DNA from: Pelomonas nitida
GTDB taxonomy: Bacteria; Pseudomonadota; Gammaproteobacteria; Burkholderiales; Burkholderiaceae_C
NCBI RefSeq assembly: GCF_043555975.1
Contig: NZ_JBIGIA010000003.1
Location: 248,001-312,000 of the forward strand
DNA length: 64,000 nt
Reading direction: 5' to 3'
Shown: positions 56,241-64,000 of the stretch, in pieces
Layout: the number at the start of each line of letters is the position of its first letter
Numbering within the stretch: position 1 is the first letter of the stretch
Position numbers and translations under genes: made by a program
The notes under the pieces: generated by a model
What the model saw: the letters and a program-made list of their open reading frames with translations, nothing else
Databases searched by the model: none
Told to the model about the DNA's origin: nothing

Positions 56241-57128
56241 ATGAGCACCGCGCTGCACTTCGCCCCGCCGCGCGCCCGCGCCAAGTACGAGGACAACCCC
56301 GCCACGCGAGAGTCGCCGGCCGTGCGCTTCGCGCTGCTGGCGCTGGGCCTGGGCTTCTTCGCCATCTTCCTGCTGCTGCCGCTGGTGGCCGTGTTCACCG
56401 AGGCGCTGCGCAAGGGCTGGGACCTCTATTTCTCGGCGCTGGCCGACGAGGAAACCATCTCCGCCATCCAGCTCACGCTGACGGCCGCCTTCATCGCCGT
56501 GCCGCTGAACCTCGTGTTCGGCGTCAGCGCCGCCTGGCTCATCGCCAAGCACGAGTTCCGCGGCAAGCAGTTGCTGATCACGCTGATCGACCTGCCGTTC
56601 TCGGTGTCGCCCGTCGTGGCGGGGCTGATGTATGTGCTGTTGTTCGGTGCCCAGGGCTGGCTCGGCCCCTGGCTGCAGGCGCACGACCTGAAGATCATCT
56701 TCGCCGTGCCGGGCATCGTGCTGGCCACCGTGTTCGTCACCTTCCCCTTCGTCGCCCGCGAGCTGATTCCGCTCATGCAGGCCCAGGGCCGCGACGAGGA
56801 AGAAGCCGCCACCGTGCTCGGCGCCAGCGGCTGGCAGACCTTCCGCCGCGTCACGCTGCCCAACATCAAGTGGGGCCTGCTGTACGGCGTCATCCTGTGC
56901 AACGCGCGGGCCATGGGCGAGTTCGGCGCCGTGTCCGTCGTCTCCGGCCACATCCGCGGCATGACCAACACGCTGCCGCTGCACGTCGAGATCCTCTACA
57001 ACGAATACCAGTTCTCCGCCGCCTTCGCCGTCGCCTCCGTGCTGGCGCTTCTGGCGCTGGTGACGCTGGTGATCAAGCAATTCATCGAATGGCGCGCCAG
57101 CCAGTCGAACGTCAAGGAAGCGTCGTGA
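56241..57128 (+). CDS. cysW: sulfate ABC transporter permease CysW
   Basis: A 295-aa permease with six TMs. Motifs: LALGLGFFAIFLLLPLVAVF, LIDLPFSVSPVVAGLMYVLLFG, EEEAATVLGASGWQTFRRVTLP and NARAMGEFGAVSVVSGHIRG. Heterodimer partner of CysT. AGGAGG before the ATG is a strong ribosome binding site. It lies 79 bp after cysT. Confidence 0.93.
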   Translation: MSTALHFAPPRARAKYEDNPATRESPAVRFALLALGLGFFAIFLLLPLVAVFTEALRKGWDLYFSALADEETISAIQLTLTAAFIAVPLNLVFGVSAAWLIAKHEFRGKQLLITLIDLPFSVSPVVAGLMYVLLFGAQGWLGPWLQAHDLKIIFAVPGIVLATVFVTFPFVARELIPLMQAQGRDEEEAATVLGASGWQTFRRVTLPNIKWGLLYGVILCNARAMGEFGAVSVVSGHIRGMTNTLPLHVEILYNEYQFSAAFAVASVLALLALVTLVIKQFIEWRASQSNVKEAS

Positions 57129-57151
57129 TTCGACGCAGTCATCAATTCGAG

Positions 57152-57200
57152 CGGGCCGAGCGCCGGGCCGCTCCCGAGCCGGCCCGCATCCCCTCGGGGG
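57152..57200 (-). repeat. intergenic GC-rich repeat, copy 2 (inverted)
   Basis: In the 108-bp cysW-cysA gap, positions 57152-57187 are the reverse complement of 55233-55268 with two mismatches in 36, and 57187-57200 is the reverse complement of 55179-55192. Here the two blocks are contiguous, so this is the simpler form of the element. It lies between coding genes of the same operon. Confidence 0.75.
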
Positions 57201-57236
57201 ATCGGCTGGCGTACTCGCCAGTCGAGGGGTAAACAG

Positions 57237-58295
57237 ATGGGCATCCAGGTCCAAAACATCCACAAGCGCTTCGGCAACTTCACGGCGCTGGGCGACGTGT
57301 CCCTCGACTTCCCGACCGGCGAGCTCGTCGCGCTGCTGGGCCCGTCGGGCTGCGGCAAGACCACGCTGCTGCGCATCATCGCGGGGCTGGAGCAGGCCGA
57401 CGCGGGCCGTGTACTGCTGGACGGCCAGGACGCGTCCGACACGCATGTGCGCGAACGCCAGGTCGGCTTCGTGTTCCAGCACTACGCGCTGTTCCGCCAC
57501 ATGACGGTGTTCGACAACGTCGCGTTCGGCCTGCGCGTGAAGCCCCGCAAGCAGCGCCTGCCCGAAGCCGAGATCAAGAAGCGCGTCACCGAACTGCTCA
57601 AGCTCGTGCAGCTGGACTGGCTGGGCGACCGCTTCCCGCCGCAGCTCTCGGGCGGCCAGCGCCAGCGCATCGCGCTCGCCCGCGCACTGGCCGTCGAGCC
57701 CCGCGTGCTGCTGCTGGACGAGCCCTTCGGCGCACTCGACGCCAAGGTGCGCAAGGAACTGCGCCGCTGGCTGCGCCGCCTGCACGACGAGCTGCACATC
57801 ACCAGCATCTTCGTCACGCACGACCAGGACGAAGCGCTGGAAGTGGCCGACCGCATCGTGCTGATGGACCACGGCCGCGTGGAACAGGTCGGCACGCCGC
57901 AGGAGGTGTACGAGCGCCCGGCCACGCCCTTCGTCTACGGCTTTCTCGGCGCCGTCAACCGCTTCGTCGGCCAGGCCCGCGACGGCGTGCTGCACATCGG
58001 CGAACACCAGCTGCCGCACGCCGGCCAGCATGGTGCCGGCGAGGTGCAGGCCTACGCGCGGCCGCACGAGCTGCAGATCGTCACCGACGAATCCGCGCCC
58101 GGCCTGACCGCCACGGTGGAGCGCGTGCTGTCCTTCGGCGCCAGCGCGCGCGTCGAGCTGATCGGCCCCGACGGCCAGCCGCTCGAAGCCGAACTCACCC
58201 GCGACCAGGCCGAGGCGCTGCGCCTGCAGGGCGGGCAGCGCGTGAAGCTCAGCGCCGCGCGACTGAGCCTGTTCGAGGCCGGCGCCGGCATCTGA
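57237..58295 (+). CDS. cysA: sulfate/thiosulfate ABC transporter ATPase
   Basis: A 352-aa ATPase with Walker A GPSGCGKT, Q-loop FQHYALFRHMTVFDN, signature LSGGQRQRIALARAL, Walker B LLLDEPFGALD and a C-terminal TOBE-like regulatory domain (about 245-350) with YARPHEL. Energises CysT/CysW. It is 108 bp after cysW with the inverted repeat element between. Confidence 0.94.
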   Translation: MGIQVQNIHKRFGNFTALGDVSLDFPTGELVALLGPSGCGKTTLLRIIAGLEQADAGRVLLDGQDASDTHVRERQVGFVFQHYALFRHMTVFDNVAFGLRVKPRKQRLPEAEIKKRVTELLKLVQLDWLGDRFPPQLSGGQRQRIALARALAVEPRVLLLDEPFGALDAKVRKELRRWLRRLHDELHITSIFVTHDQDEALEVADRIVLMDHGRVEQVGTPQEVYERPATPFVYGFLGAVNRFVGQARDGVLHIGEHQLPHAGQHGAGEVQAYARPHELQIVTDESAPGLTATVERVLSFGASARVELIGPDGQPLEAELTRDQAEALRLQGGQRVKLSAARLSLFEAGAGI

Positions 58296-58311
58296 TCCTC
58301 CTCAAAGTTGT

Positions 58312-58334
58312 GGGCGGCTGTCGCGCGGCCGCCC
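58312..58334 (+). terminator. hairpin after cysA
   Basis: GGGCGGC / GCCGCCC with a nine-base loop, 16 bp after the cysA stop. No T-tract follows. Confidence 0.4.
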
Positions 58335-58416
58335 TATCGGCGCGGGGCAATCTGACGTCTTATGAGCAGGCGCCTGCCGGCAACCCCAGCCGGCGCGCCT
58401 GCCCAGGGAGACCAGC

Positions 58417-58737
58417 ATGTCACTTCCCGCCTCGCAGCGCCTGCTCCTCGCCGTCGCGATCGCCCTGGTGGGCGCCTATCAGCTGACGCGCTCACCGCAG
58501 GACGACTCCCCCGCCCGACAGGCCGCCCGCAACGCCGAACCGCCCGAATTCGCGGCGGCGCTGCAGGCCCGCAGCTCGGAGCCGCTGCGCTTCGACGCGC
58601 CGGCCGCAGGCCTCGCCGCCAGCTCCACCTCCGGCAACCCGGCCTACGACGCCTGCATCGACCAGCCCTCGTTCGACGGCGCCATCATCGACTGCCAGCT
58701 GCTGCTGCAAACGCCCGCCAAGCCCCGACGGCCCTGA
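58417..58737 (+). CDS. small exported or anchored hypothetical protein
   Basis: A 106-aa protein with no recognised family. An N-terminal hydrophobic helix (RLLLAVAIALVGAYQL) is a signal anchor or signal peptide; the rest is Ala/Pro/Ser rich with two Cys near the C terminus (YDACIDQ, IIDCQLLLQ) that could form a disulfide. AGGGAGA precedes the ATG. The 238-bp inverted-repeat element begins eight bases after its stop, so the element lies just outside the gene. Confidence 0.6.
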   Translation: MSLPASQRLLLAVAIALVGAYQLTRSPQDDSPARQAARNAEPPEFAAALQARSSEPLRFDAPAAGLAASSTSGNPAYDACIDQPSFDGAIIDCQLLLQTPAKPRRP

Positions 58738-58745
58738 ACAAGTTC

Positions 58746-58983
58746 AACCTAGATCCGGCAGTTGGGCGCGCCCGAGGGGCGGGCGAGGCGGGTCGCTGGC
58801 AAGGCGCGACGACGAAGTGGGCTCGTGCCCACGAGGAGAAGCAACGCGGCCAGCGGCACGAAGCTCCAGCCCAGCGGGCCTGCAGCGCTGCTCATCGACG
58901 TGGTGAACGTCGCAGGAGACGCCAGGCGTTGATGCCGCCAGCGTTTCGGTGCGTAGCGAGCGGTCAACTGCCGGATCTAGGTT
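58746..58983. mobile_element. 238-bp element with perfect 19-bp terminal inverted repeats (MITE-like)
   Basis: AACCTAGATCCGGCAGTTG at 58746-58764 is repeated exactly, inverted, at 58965-58983. The interior has no gene but contains a GTGGGC/GCCCAC hairpin (58817-58832). Size, perfect ends and lack of coding capacity fit a miniature inverted-repeat transposable element mobilised in trans. No clear target-site duplication is visible and no transposase is in the window. Confidence 0.7.
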
Positions 58984-59108
58984 TAAGCGTCGCCCGCTGC
59001 GCCATGAAGGCTGATATGCGGCGCCGGCATGCGCTGCTGCGGATTGCTTCGTTCCGCGACTGAAGCCGGGCTCACACACTGGGTTCCCCATCCCAGCCGG
59101 AGCCCCGC

Positions 59109-59327
59109 ATGACCATCACCGCCATCAACGTCCGCAACCAGTTCCGCGGCACCATCAAGGAAATCATCGAAGGCCCGGTCGTGTCCGAGGTGGACGTCAT
59201 CACACGCAGCGGCGACGTCGTCACCTCCGTCATCACGACGCGTTCGGTCAAGGACCTCGGCCTCGAAGTGGGCCGCGAAGTCGTCGCCCTCGTGAAGTCG
59301 ACGGAAGTCTCCATCGCCACGCTGTGA
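59109..59327 (+). CDS. small molybdopterin-binding (Mop/TOBE) protein
   Basis: A 72-aa single Mop domain (R-N-Q-F-R-G-T-I-K-E-I at the start, VTSVITTRSVKDLGLEVG, VALVKSTEVSIA). Free Mop proteins assemble into hexamers that bind molybdate and buffer it in the cytoplasm. Similar to the tandem domains of ModE in this window. It follows the MITE-like element and precedes a hydrolase gene by 10 bp. Confidence 0.88.
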   Translation: MTITAINVRNQFRGTIKEIIEGPVVSEVDVITRSGDVVTSVITTRSVKDLGLEVGREVVALVKSTEVSIATL

Positions 59328-59337
59328 GGGCCGGGCC

Positions 59338-59925
59338 ATGAGCTACAAGCCTCCACGTGTCCTCATCATTCCCGGCCTGCACGACAGCGGCCCGGCGCAC
59401 TGGCAGACCTGGCTGCAGGGCCAGTACCGTGACGCCCGCCGCGTCACGCAGCGCGACCCGAGCAAGCCCGAGCTGGAGCGTTGGGCCGAGCGCATCCAGC
59501 GCACGCTGGAAGTGGCAGGTGACGGCGAATGGCTGGCCGTGGCCCACAGCTTCGGCTGCCTGGCCCTGGCCCGCCACCTCGCCGAGCATGCCGACTCGCC
59601 CATCCGCGAAGCGCTGTTCGTCGCCCCGGCCGAGCCCGACAAGTTCGGCCTCGCCGAGGCCTTGCCCCACCACCGCCTGCCACGCCGCTCGCGCCTGCTG
59701 GCCAGCAGCAATGACCCCTGGATGAGCGCCGCCAGCGCCGCCCGCTGGGCGCACCGCTGGGGCGCCAGCTACAGCAACCTCGGGGCCGTGGGCCACATCA
59801 ACGCCGAGGCCGGCTTCGGCCCGCTACCGGCAGCCAAGAGCTGGGTCGACGCCGCCCGCGCCCGCCACGCGGCGGAGCACCGGCCGCGGCATGCGGAGTT
59901 CAGGGAGTGGGCGTTTGCAATTTAG
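59338..59925 (+). CDS. RBBP9/YdeN-family alpha/beta hydrolase
   Basis: A 195-aa serine hydrolase. It has the typical N-terminal strand and loop VLIIPGLHDSGPAHWQTWL, the nucleophile box AHSFG, acid in SSNDPWM and the catalytic His in GHINAEAGFG. Substrate unknown. It lies 10 bp after the Mop gene and is probably co-transcribed with it. Confidence 0.85.
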   Translation: MSYKPPRVLIIPGLHDSGPAHWQTWLQGQYRDARRVTQRDPSKPELERWAERIQRTLEVAGDGEWLAVAHSFGCLALARHLAEHADSPIREALFVAPAEPDKFGLAEALPHHRLPRRSRLLASSNDPWMSAASAARWAHRWGASYSNLGAVGHINAEAGFGPLPAAKSWVDAARARHAAEHRPRHAEFREWAFAI

Positions 59926-60359
59926 TGCGGACAGCACGAAACAAGATCTCTCAAGAAAAGCCACCCAAATCATTAATTGGCAAAAGATTTTCTTCGGCGC
60001 GATTTGCGGGCTGGCGGGCCGACTACCGCACTCAAATATCTTGTCCAACCCGCCATTCAATAAAATAAATGACATCAAAATAATCACAAAGTAAAACCAC
60101 CAGCAATGCGACACGATCCACGATCGTTTGGCCAAAGAATTACACTCGAACCTGGTCGAATGCACGGCACGCAGTTCTCCAGGACATCGCACCACTGAGC
60201 TGGGCTTGGCTAGGTGAAGCCATGTTGACCAGCTGGTAAAAATTCCCCGCAACACCCCAGCAAATCGCCAAAAATTACCGCGAGACGCATTGCATTCACC
60301 TTGAAAATTTAAATTCGTCAAATGCAAGAAATTTTGACGGATTCAAATTAGGTAAATAA
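59926..60359. other. 434-bp AT-rich gene-free region
   Basis: Composition changes sharply to AT-rich, unlike the rest of the window. Open frames here have no family features. Close to the lipoprotein start is an inverted repeat CGTCAAA/TTTGACG (60316-60322, 60333-60339), a possible operator. The AT-rich DNA may be acquired and silenced by H-NS/MvaT-like proteins; this is inference. Confidence 0.6.
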
Positions 60360-61202
60360 ATGCGCATCGAAATGACGAAGGTACTCGTGGCTCTGCCTCT
60401 GGTCGTGGCACTTGCTGCTTGCGGTGGCGGAGGCAGCGACAGCAGCCCGTCTGACAACTCAAGCGTCGGCACGAACACCCCAACGCCAACCCCGACCACC
60501 GGCACCGGCGGCTCAACGCCGTCTGCCGTGGCAACTGCTTATGCCCAAGGTTCCTCGCCGGCCTACCATATTGCCGGCGTGAGTGAACAGTCGTTTGGCG
60601 TCTTGAAAACAGCCGAACAGTTGGCCGACGGCAGCGTGGTGACCGTGAATTCGTACCAGTTGACCGGGACCGCGCGCGCCGTGGCCGATGTCGCGGGGGA
60701 TGCCGACTTCGCCTTGGGTCGCTGGAGAAAGGGAACCGCAACAACGTCGAGCGGCAGCTCCCAACTGGAGTCGTTTTCCAACGGTGCCTATCACTACGTC
60801 GTCTACAACAGGCCGACCGCATTTCCTGCAAGCGGCACCTACAAGTGCGATGAAGGCAAGTTCACGTCGCCAAGCCAAGTCAGCGGCACCTCGACCACCT
60901 ATTTCGCCAACGCGACGGGCACGGCCAACCTGAGCTTCGCGAACAGCGTCGCCACGGTGGACGTGACCATCTCGATCACGGCGGGCAACAGCCGCGGCAC
61001 GCTGACCTACAACGGCCGCACACTCCAAACGCCGGATGCCTACACCATCGCTGGCGCCTATCTGGGAAGTGGCGCGGGCATGGTCATCGGGACGGCTACG
61101 GGCGCCAACAACCAGCTGCGCATCGTCTCGCCGTTCCGAGTCATCGCAGGTGATTCGGGCTACGTGGGGATTGCGGTCTTCACATGCACGCCGACGCCGT
61201 GA
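60360..61202 (+). CDS. surface lipoprotein candidate, TbpB-like barrel fragment
   Basis: A 280-aa lipoprotein: lipobox ALAAC with Cys21, then a Gly/Ser/Asp tract and a Thr/Pro linker (TNTPTPTPTTGTGGS), typical of surface-exposed lipoproteins. The body is beta-rich; DFALGRWRKG followed by HYVVYNRP resembles the strand signature of TbpB-like or Slam-exported barrel lipoproteins, and Cys pairs occur (YKCDEG, FTCTPTP). Function unknown. The AT-rich leader differs from the flanking genes. A start at 60372 (MTKVLV) is also possible. An intrinsic terminator follows. Confidence 0.6.
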   Translation: MRIEMTKVLVALPLVVALAACGGGGSDSSPSDNSSVGTNTPTPTPTTGTGGSTPSAVATAYAQGSSPAYHIAGVSEQSFGVLKTAEQLADGSVVTVNSYQLTGTARAVADVAGDADFALGRWRKGTATTSSGSSQLESFSNGAYHYVVYNRPTAFPASGTYKCDEGKFTSPSQVSGTSTTYFANATGTANLSFANSVATVDVTISITAGNSRGTLTYNGRTLQTPDAYTIAGAYLGSGAGMVIGTATGANNQLRIVSPFRVIAGDSGYVGIAVFTCTPTP

Positions 61203-61253
61203 ACCCAGACCCTCAAGCCAAGGACGCCTACCGGGCACCTTGAGCAACGTACG

Positions 61254-61278
61254 AAGCCGGCCCTGCGCCGGCTTTTTT
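61254..61278 (+). terminator. intrinsic terminator after the lipoprotein gene
   Basis: Stem AAGCCGGC / GCCGGCTT with a five-base loop, with the T-run extending to 61278. It sits between convergent genes; the run of T supports the plus-strand gene. Confidence 0.88.
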
Positions 61279-61285
61279 GTTGTCG

Positions 61286-62167
61286 CTACCCCAGCATCTG
61301 CCTGAACGCCCCCAACGTCCTCTCCCACGCCAGCTTGGCCGACGCCGCATCGAACCTCGGCGTCGTGTCGTTGTTGAAGCCGTGCTGCGTGCCGGCGTAG
61401 ACGAATTGCTCGTAGCGAACGCCGGCTGCCTTGAGTGCGGTCTCGTAGGCAGGCCAGCTGGCGTTGACGCGTTCGTCGTTGCCGGCGTAGTGCAGCAGCA
61501 GACGCGCCTTGATGCGGGGCACGTCGACGGCGGCCGGGGCGCCGCCGTAGAAGGGCACGGCCACGGCGAGTTCGGGCAGTTGCGTGGCCACATGGTTGGC
61601 CAGCGCGCCGCCCCAGCAGAAGCCCACGGCGCCCAGCTTGCCGTTGGCCTCGGGCAGCGTCATCAGGCCGCGCGCGCCGGCGACGATGTCGGCGCGGGCC
61701 TTGGCGGGGTCGAGCTTGCCGAACAGTTCGCGTGCCTTGTCCTCATCGCCCGGGTAGCCGCCCAGCGGGGTCAACGCATCAGGGGCATAGGCCAGGTAGC
61801 CGGCCAGCGCGACGCGGCGCGCGATGTCCTCGATGTGCGGGTTCAGGCCACGGTTCTCGTGGATGACCAGCACGGCCGGCAGCTTGCCCGTGGCGCCGGC
61901 CGGCCGCGCCAGATAGCCCTTGACCTCGCCGTTGCCGTCGGGTGACGGGAAGGCCTGGCGCCGCGTCACCAGGCGCGCGTCGTCGGGCTTGACCTGCTGG
62001 GCGGCTGCGAAATCGGGGCTCAGCGCGGCCAGCAGTGCGGCGGCGCCGGCCGGCCCGCCGGCAAAGGTGGCCGCCTGCTCCAGAAAGCCGCGGCGGCTGA
62101 GGTCTCCGTGCACATAGCGGTCGAACAGCGGCCAGGCCTGCGCGGGGATGTCACGCGGATTCGTCAT
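61286..62167 (-). CDS. dienelactone hydrolase family protein (YghX-like), Tat-like exported
   Basis: A 293-aa alpha/beta hydrolase with the Cys nucleophile box GFCWGG, VLVIHENRGLNPHIEDIARR, HYAGNDERVN (acid) and catalytic His in GTQHGFNND. The N-terminal SRRGFLEQAATFAGGPAGAAALLAA carries a twin-Arg motif before a hydrophobic stretch, so export by Tat is likely. Substrate unknown. ATG 62167 has AAGGAG seven bases upstream; the GTG at 62170 is less well spaced. Confidence 0.85.
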   Translation of the reverse strand: MTNPRDIPAQAWPLFDRYVHGDLSRRGFLEQAATFAGGPAGAAALLAALSPDFAAAQQVKPDDARLVTRRQAFPSPDGNGEVKGYLARPAGATGKLPAVLVIHENRGLNPHIEDIARRVALAGYLAYAPDALTPLGGYPGDEDKARELFGKLDPAKARADIVAGARGLMTLPEANGKLGAVGFCWGGALANHVATQLPELAVAVPFYGGAPAAVDVPRIKARLLLHYAGNDERVNASWPAYETALKAAGVRYEQFVYAGTQHGFNNDTTPRFDAASAKLAWERTLGAFRQMLG

Positions 62168-62286
62168 CACAAAGCTCCTTATGCGGGGACTGGCCGACTG
62201 TAGGGGCCCTACCCATCAGGAACCGCATATCGATATCGCGATTCGTTCGACGACAGAAGCGGCGGCACTTCACAGAATCGCTCCGC

Positions 62287-63261
62287 ATGAACTTCCAGCA
62301 GCTCCGTTCCGTTCGCGAGGCCCAGCGCCGCGGCTTCAACCTGACCGAGGTGGCGCAGGCCCTGCACACGTCTCAGCCCGGGGTGAGCCGCCAGATCCGT
62401 GAGCTGGAGGAGGAGCTGGGCATCGAGCTGTTCGTGCGCGTCGGCAAGCGGCTCACGGGGCTGACCGAGCCGGGCGAGCAGGTGCTGCCAGTCATCGAGC
62501 GGCTGCTGCTGGAAGCCGAGAACCTGAAGCGCGCGGCGGACGACTTCGCCCAGGCCGGCAGCGGCCGGCTGCGCATCGCCGCCACACACAGCCAGGCGCG
62601 CTACGCACTGCCGCCGGCCGTGCGGGACTTTCGCGCCCACCACCCCGACGTGAGCCTGCACCTGCAGCAGGGCTCGCCGCAGCAGATCGCGCGGCTGCTG
62701 CTGGACGGCGAGGCCGACGTGGGCATCGCCACCGAGGCGCTGGCAGAGTACCCCGAACTCATCGCCCTGCCCTGCTACCGCTGGACGCATTCGGTCGTCG
62801 TCACACCCGGCCACCCGCTGCAGGAAGGGCCGTTGACGCTGGCCCGGCTGGCGCAGTTCCCCATCATCACGTACGAGCCTGGCTACACCGGCCGCTCGCA
62901 CATCGACGCCGCCTTCGCGGCCGCCCAGCTGCAGCCGCACATCGTGCTCAGCGCGATGGACGCCGACGTCATCAAGACCTACGTGGAGCTGGGCCTCGGC
63001 GTGGGCATCGTCGCGGCGATCGCGTTCGACGAGGACCGCGACCGCCACCTGCGCGCCATCGACGCCCGCCACCTGTTCGAAGACAACATGACCCGACTGG
63101 CCGTGCGCCGCAGCGCCTACCTGCGCGACTACGTGTACGAGTTCATCCAGACCTTCGCGTCACCGCTCAAGCGCGAGGTGGTGGACGCCGCGCGCCACGA
63201 GGCCGTCGCCGCGCCCGCCGATGGCGATGAGCCGGCCCAGCCCTGGTTCAAGGCCGCCTGA
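62287..63261 (+). CDS. cysB: LysR-type regulator of sulfur assimilation
   Basis: A 324-aa CysB-type regulator. Winged helix MNFQQLRSVREAQRRGFNLTEVAQAL with SQPGVSRQIRELEEELG, and the sensor domain with ATHSQARYALPPAV, LQQGSPQQIARLLLDGEADVGIATEAL, VVVTPGHPL and YEPGYTGRSHID. It senses O-acetylserine or sulfur limitation and likely controls sbp-cysTWA and the second sbp gene 72 bp downstream. A palindrome ATATCGATAT (62227-62236) lies 50 bp upstream. Confidence 0.92.
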   Translation: MNFQQLRSVREAQRRGFNLTEVAQALHTSQPGVSRQIRELEEELGIELFVRVGKRLTGLTEPGEQVLPVIERLLLEAENLKRAADDFAQAGSGRLRIAATHSQARYALPPAVRDFRAHHPDVSLHLQQGSPQQIARLLLDGEADVGIATEALAEYPELIALPCYRWTHSVVVTPGHPLQEGPLTLARLAQFPIITYEPGYTGRSHIDAAFAAAQLQPHIVLSAMDADVIKTYVELGLGVGIVAAIAFDEDRDRHLRAIDARHLFEDNMTRLAVRRSAYLRDYVYEFIQTFASPLKREVVDAARHEAVAAPADGDEPAQPWFKAA

Positions 63262-63333
63262 CCCGGGCCCCGCTCCATCCAAGACCCTCCCGACACCCTC
63301 TTTTCCCGCCCTGCCCTCCACGACCACCCAGCC

Positions 63334-64000
63334 ATGCGCCGACTTCTCACTGCCCTCACCTTCACCGTTGCCGCTGCCGGCGCCCTTGCCGACACCACGC
63401 TGCTCAACGTGTCCTACGACCCGACGCGCGAGCTCTACCAGGACTTCAACAAGGCCTTCGCCGCCAACTGGAAGACCAAGACGGGCGAGGCACTGAGCAT
63501 CAAGGCATCGCACGGCGGCTCGGGCAAGCAGGCCCGCTCCGTCATCGACGGGCTGCAGGCAGACGTCGTGACGCTGGCCCTGGCCTACGACATCGACGCG
63601 CTGGCCGACATCAAGCTGCTGCCGCTCGACTGGCAGAAGAAGCTGCCCCACAACTCGACGCCCTACACGTCGACCATCGTGTTCCTCGTGCGCAAGGGCA
63701 ACCCCAAGCTGATCAAGGACTGGCCGGACCTGATCCGCCCCGGTGTGGAGGTCATCACGCCCAACCCCAAGACCAGCGGCGGTGCGCGCTGGAACTACCT
63801 GGCCGCCTGGGGCTATTCGATCAAGAGCGGCGGCACGCCTGCGGCCGCGCAGGACTTCGTCAAGAAGATCTACGCCAACACCAAGGTGCTGGACTCGGGC
63901 GCGCGCGGCGCGACGACGACCTTCGTCGAGCGCGGCATCGGCGACGTGCTGATTGCGTGGGAGAACGAGGCCTACCTCGCCGTCAAGGAGCTGGGCCCGG
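63334..64000 (+). CDS. second sulfate-binding periplasmic protein (partial at window end)
   Basis: The first 222 codons of a second Sbp paralogue, with signal peptide (LLTALTFTVAAAGALA), LLNVSYDPTRELYQDFN, SHGGSGKQARSVIDGL, FLVRKGNPKLIKDW, GGARWNYLAAWGY and SGARGATTTFVERGIGD. It is recognisably different from the 54077 protein in the lid region (LALAYDIDAL versus MNQATDVDQL), so may prefer another oxyanion. It follows cysB by 72 bp. The gene runs off the window. Confidence 0.92.
   Translation, partial: MRRLLTALTFTVAAAGALADTTLLNVSYDPTRELYQDFNKAFAANWKTKTGEALSIKASHGGSGKQARSVIDGLQADVVTLALAYDIDALADIKLLPLDWQKKLPHNSTPYTSTIVFLVRKGNPKLIKDWPDLIRPGVEVITPNPKTSGGARWNYLAAWGYSIKSGGTPAAAQDFVKKIYANTKVLDSGARGATTTFVERGIGDVLIAWENEAYLAVKELGP

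Noticed and set aside
58746..58983. Integron attC site
   Set aside because: Ends AAC/GTT are suggestive, but core-site sequence RYYYAAC/GTTRRRY is not met, the length is too great and no cassette or integrase is present.
59824..60327. Minus-strand frame with a hydrophobic segment in the AT-rich gap
   Set aside because: Half of it is antisense to the hydrolase gene, with no ribosome binding site or family match.
60301..60356. FNR box before the lipoprotein gene
   Set aside because: TTGAC-GGA-TTCAA has a three-base spacer instead of four and no suitably placed -10.

Overview
The window is about 70% GC, densely coded, and reads as chromosomal DNA from a Burkholderiales bacterium of the Roseateles / Rubrivivax / Leptothrix kind. 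This placement is an inference from GC content, gene content (class I PhaC, CysB, sulfate and molybdate ABC systems, MetR/MetE, small DUF3563-like protein) and protein style. No rRNA, tRNA, CRISPR array or intact transposase gene was seen.

Layout. 97-8780: a tightly overlapping signalling operon with a soluble three-PAS chemoreceptor, a protein of three CheW domains, a response-regulator diguanylate cyclase, and a 1509-aa CHASE/PAS hybrid kinase with REC and Hpt. 8916-13136: lipid-related genes (dienoyl-CoA isomerase-like crotonase, methyltransferase, DUF4405-like membrane protein, oleate hydratase). 13221-21049: secreted or envelope hydrolases, namely an OmpLA-type phospholipase and three metallopeptidases of families M3, M28 and M13. 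21324-23218: an orphan 401-aa protein ending in a nitrile-hydratase-leader-like (NHLP) domain, and two small unknown proteins. 23360-26707: divergent metR/metE. 26708-27342: 635 bp without a gene, rich in perfect hairpins and containing an intrinsic terminator.

27343-35532: a cellulase operon coding GH9-CBM3c-FN3-FN3-CBM2, GH48-(Calx-beta-like)2-CBM2, a LemA-like protein and CBM2-GH5. Together these give a processive endoglucanase, a reducing-end cellobiohydrolase and an endoglucanase, a complete free-enzyme set for crystalline cellulose. 35725-47356: phaC and fabI, then a four-gene efflux system (outer-membrane lipoprotein, HlyD, double-ATPase ABC, ABC-2 permease), then MaoC-phosphotransacetylase and acetate kinase. 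The phaC promoter and the oleate hydratase promoter carry FNR/FixK-like boxes with identical geometry to their -10 elements, suggesting shared low-oxygen control.

47386-53877: BON protein, DedA-rhodanese fusion, modB-modA-modC-modE, a 2-oxopent-4-enoate hydratase-like enzyme and cyanase. 54077-64000: sulfate uptake (sbp, cysT, cysW, cysA) and its regulator cysB followed by a second sbp paralogue cut by the window end. An accessory stretch (58400-62170) lies between cysA and cysB and holds a 238-bp element with perfect 19-bp terminal inverted repeats, a Mop protein, two hydrolases and a surface-lipoprotein candidate behind an AT-rich gap.

The most unusual items are the structured noncoding region before the cellulase operon, the NHLP-tailed orphan protein, the GH9/GH48/GH5 operon with an embedded LemA-like gene, and the paired FNR-type promoters.
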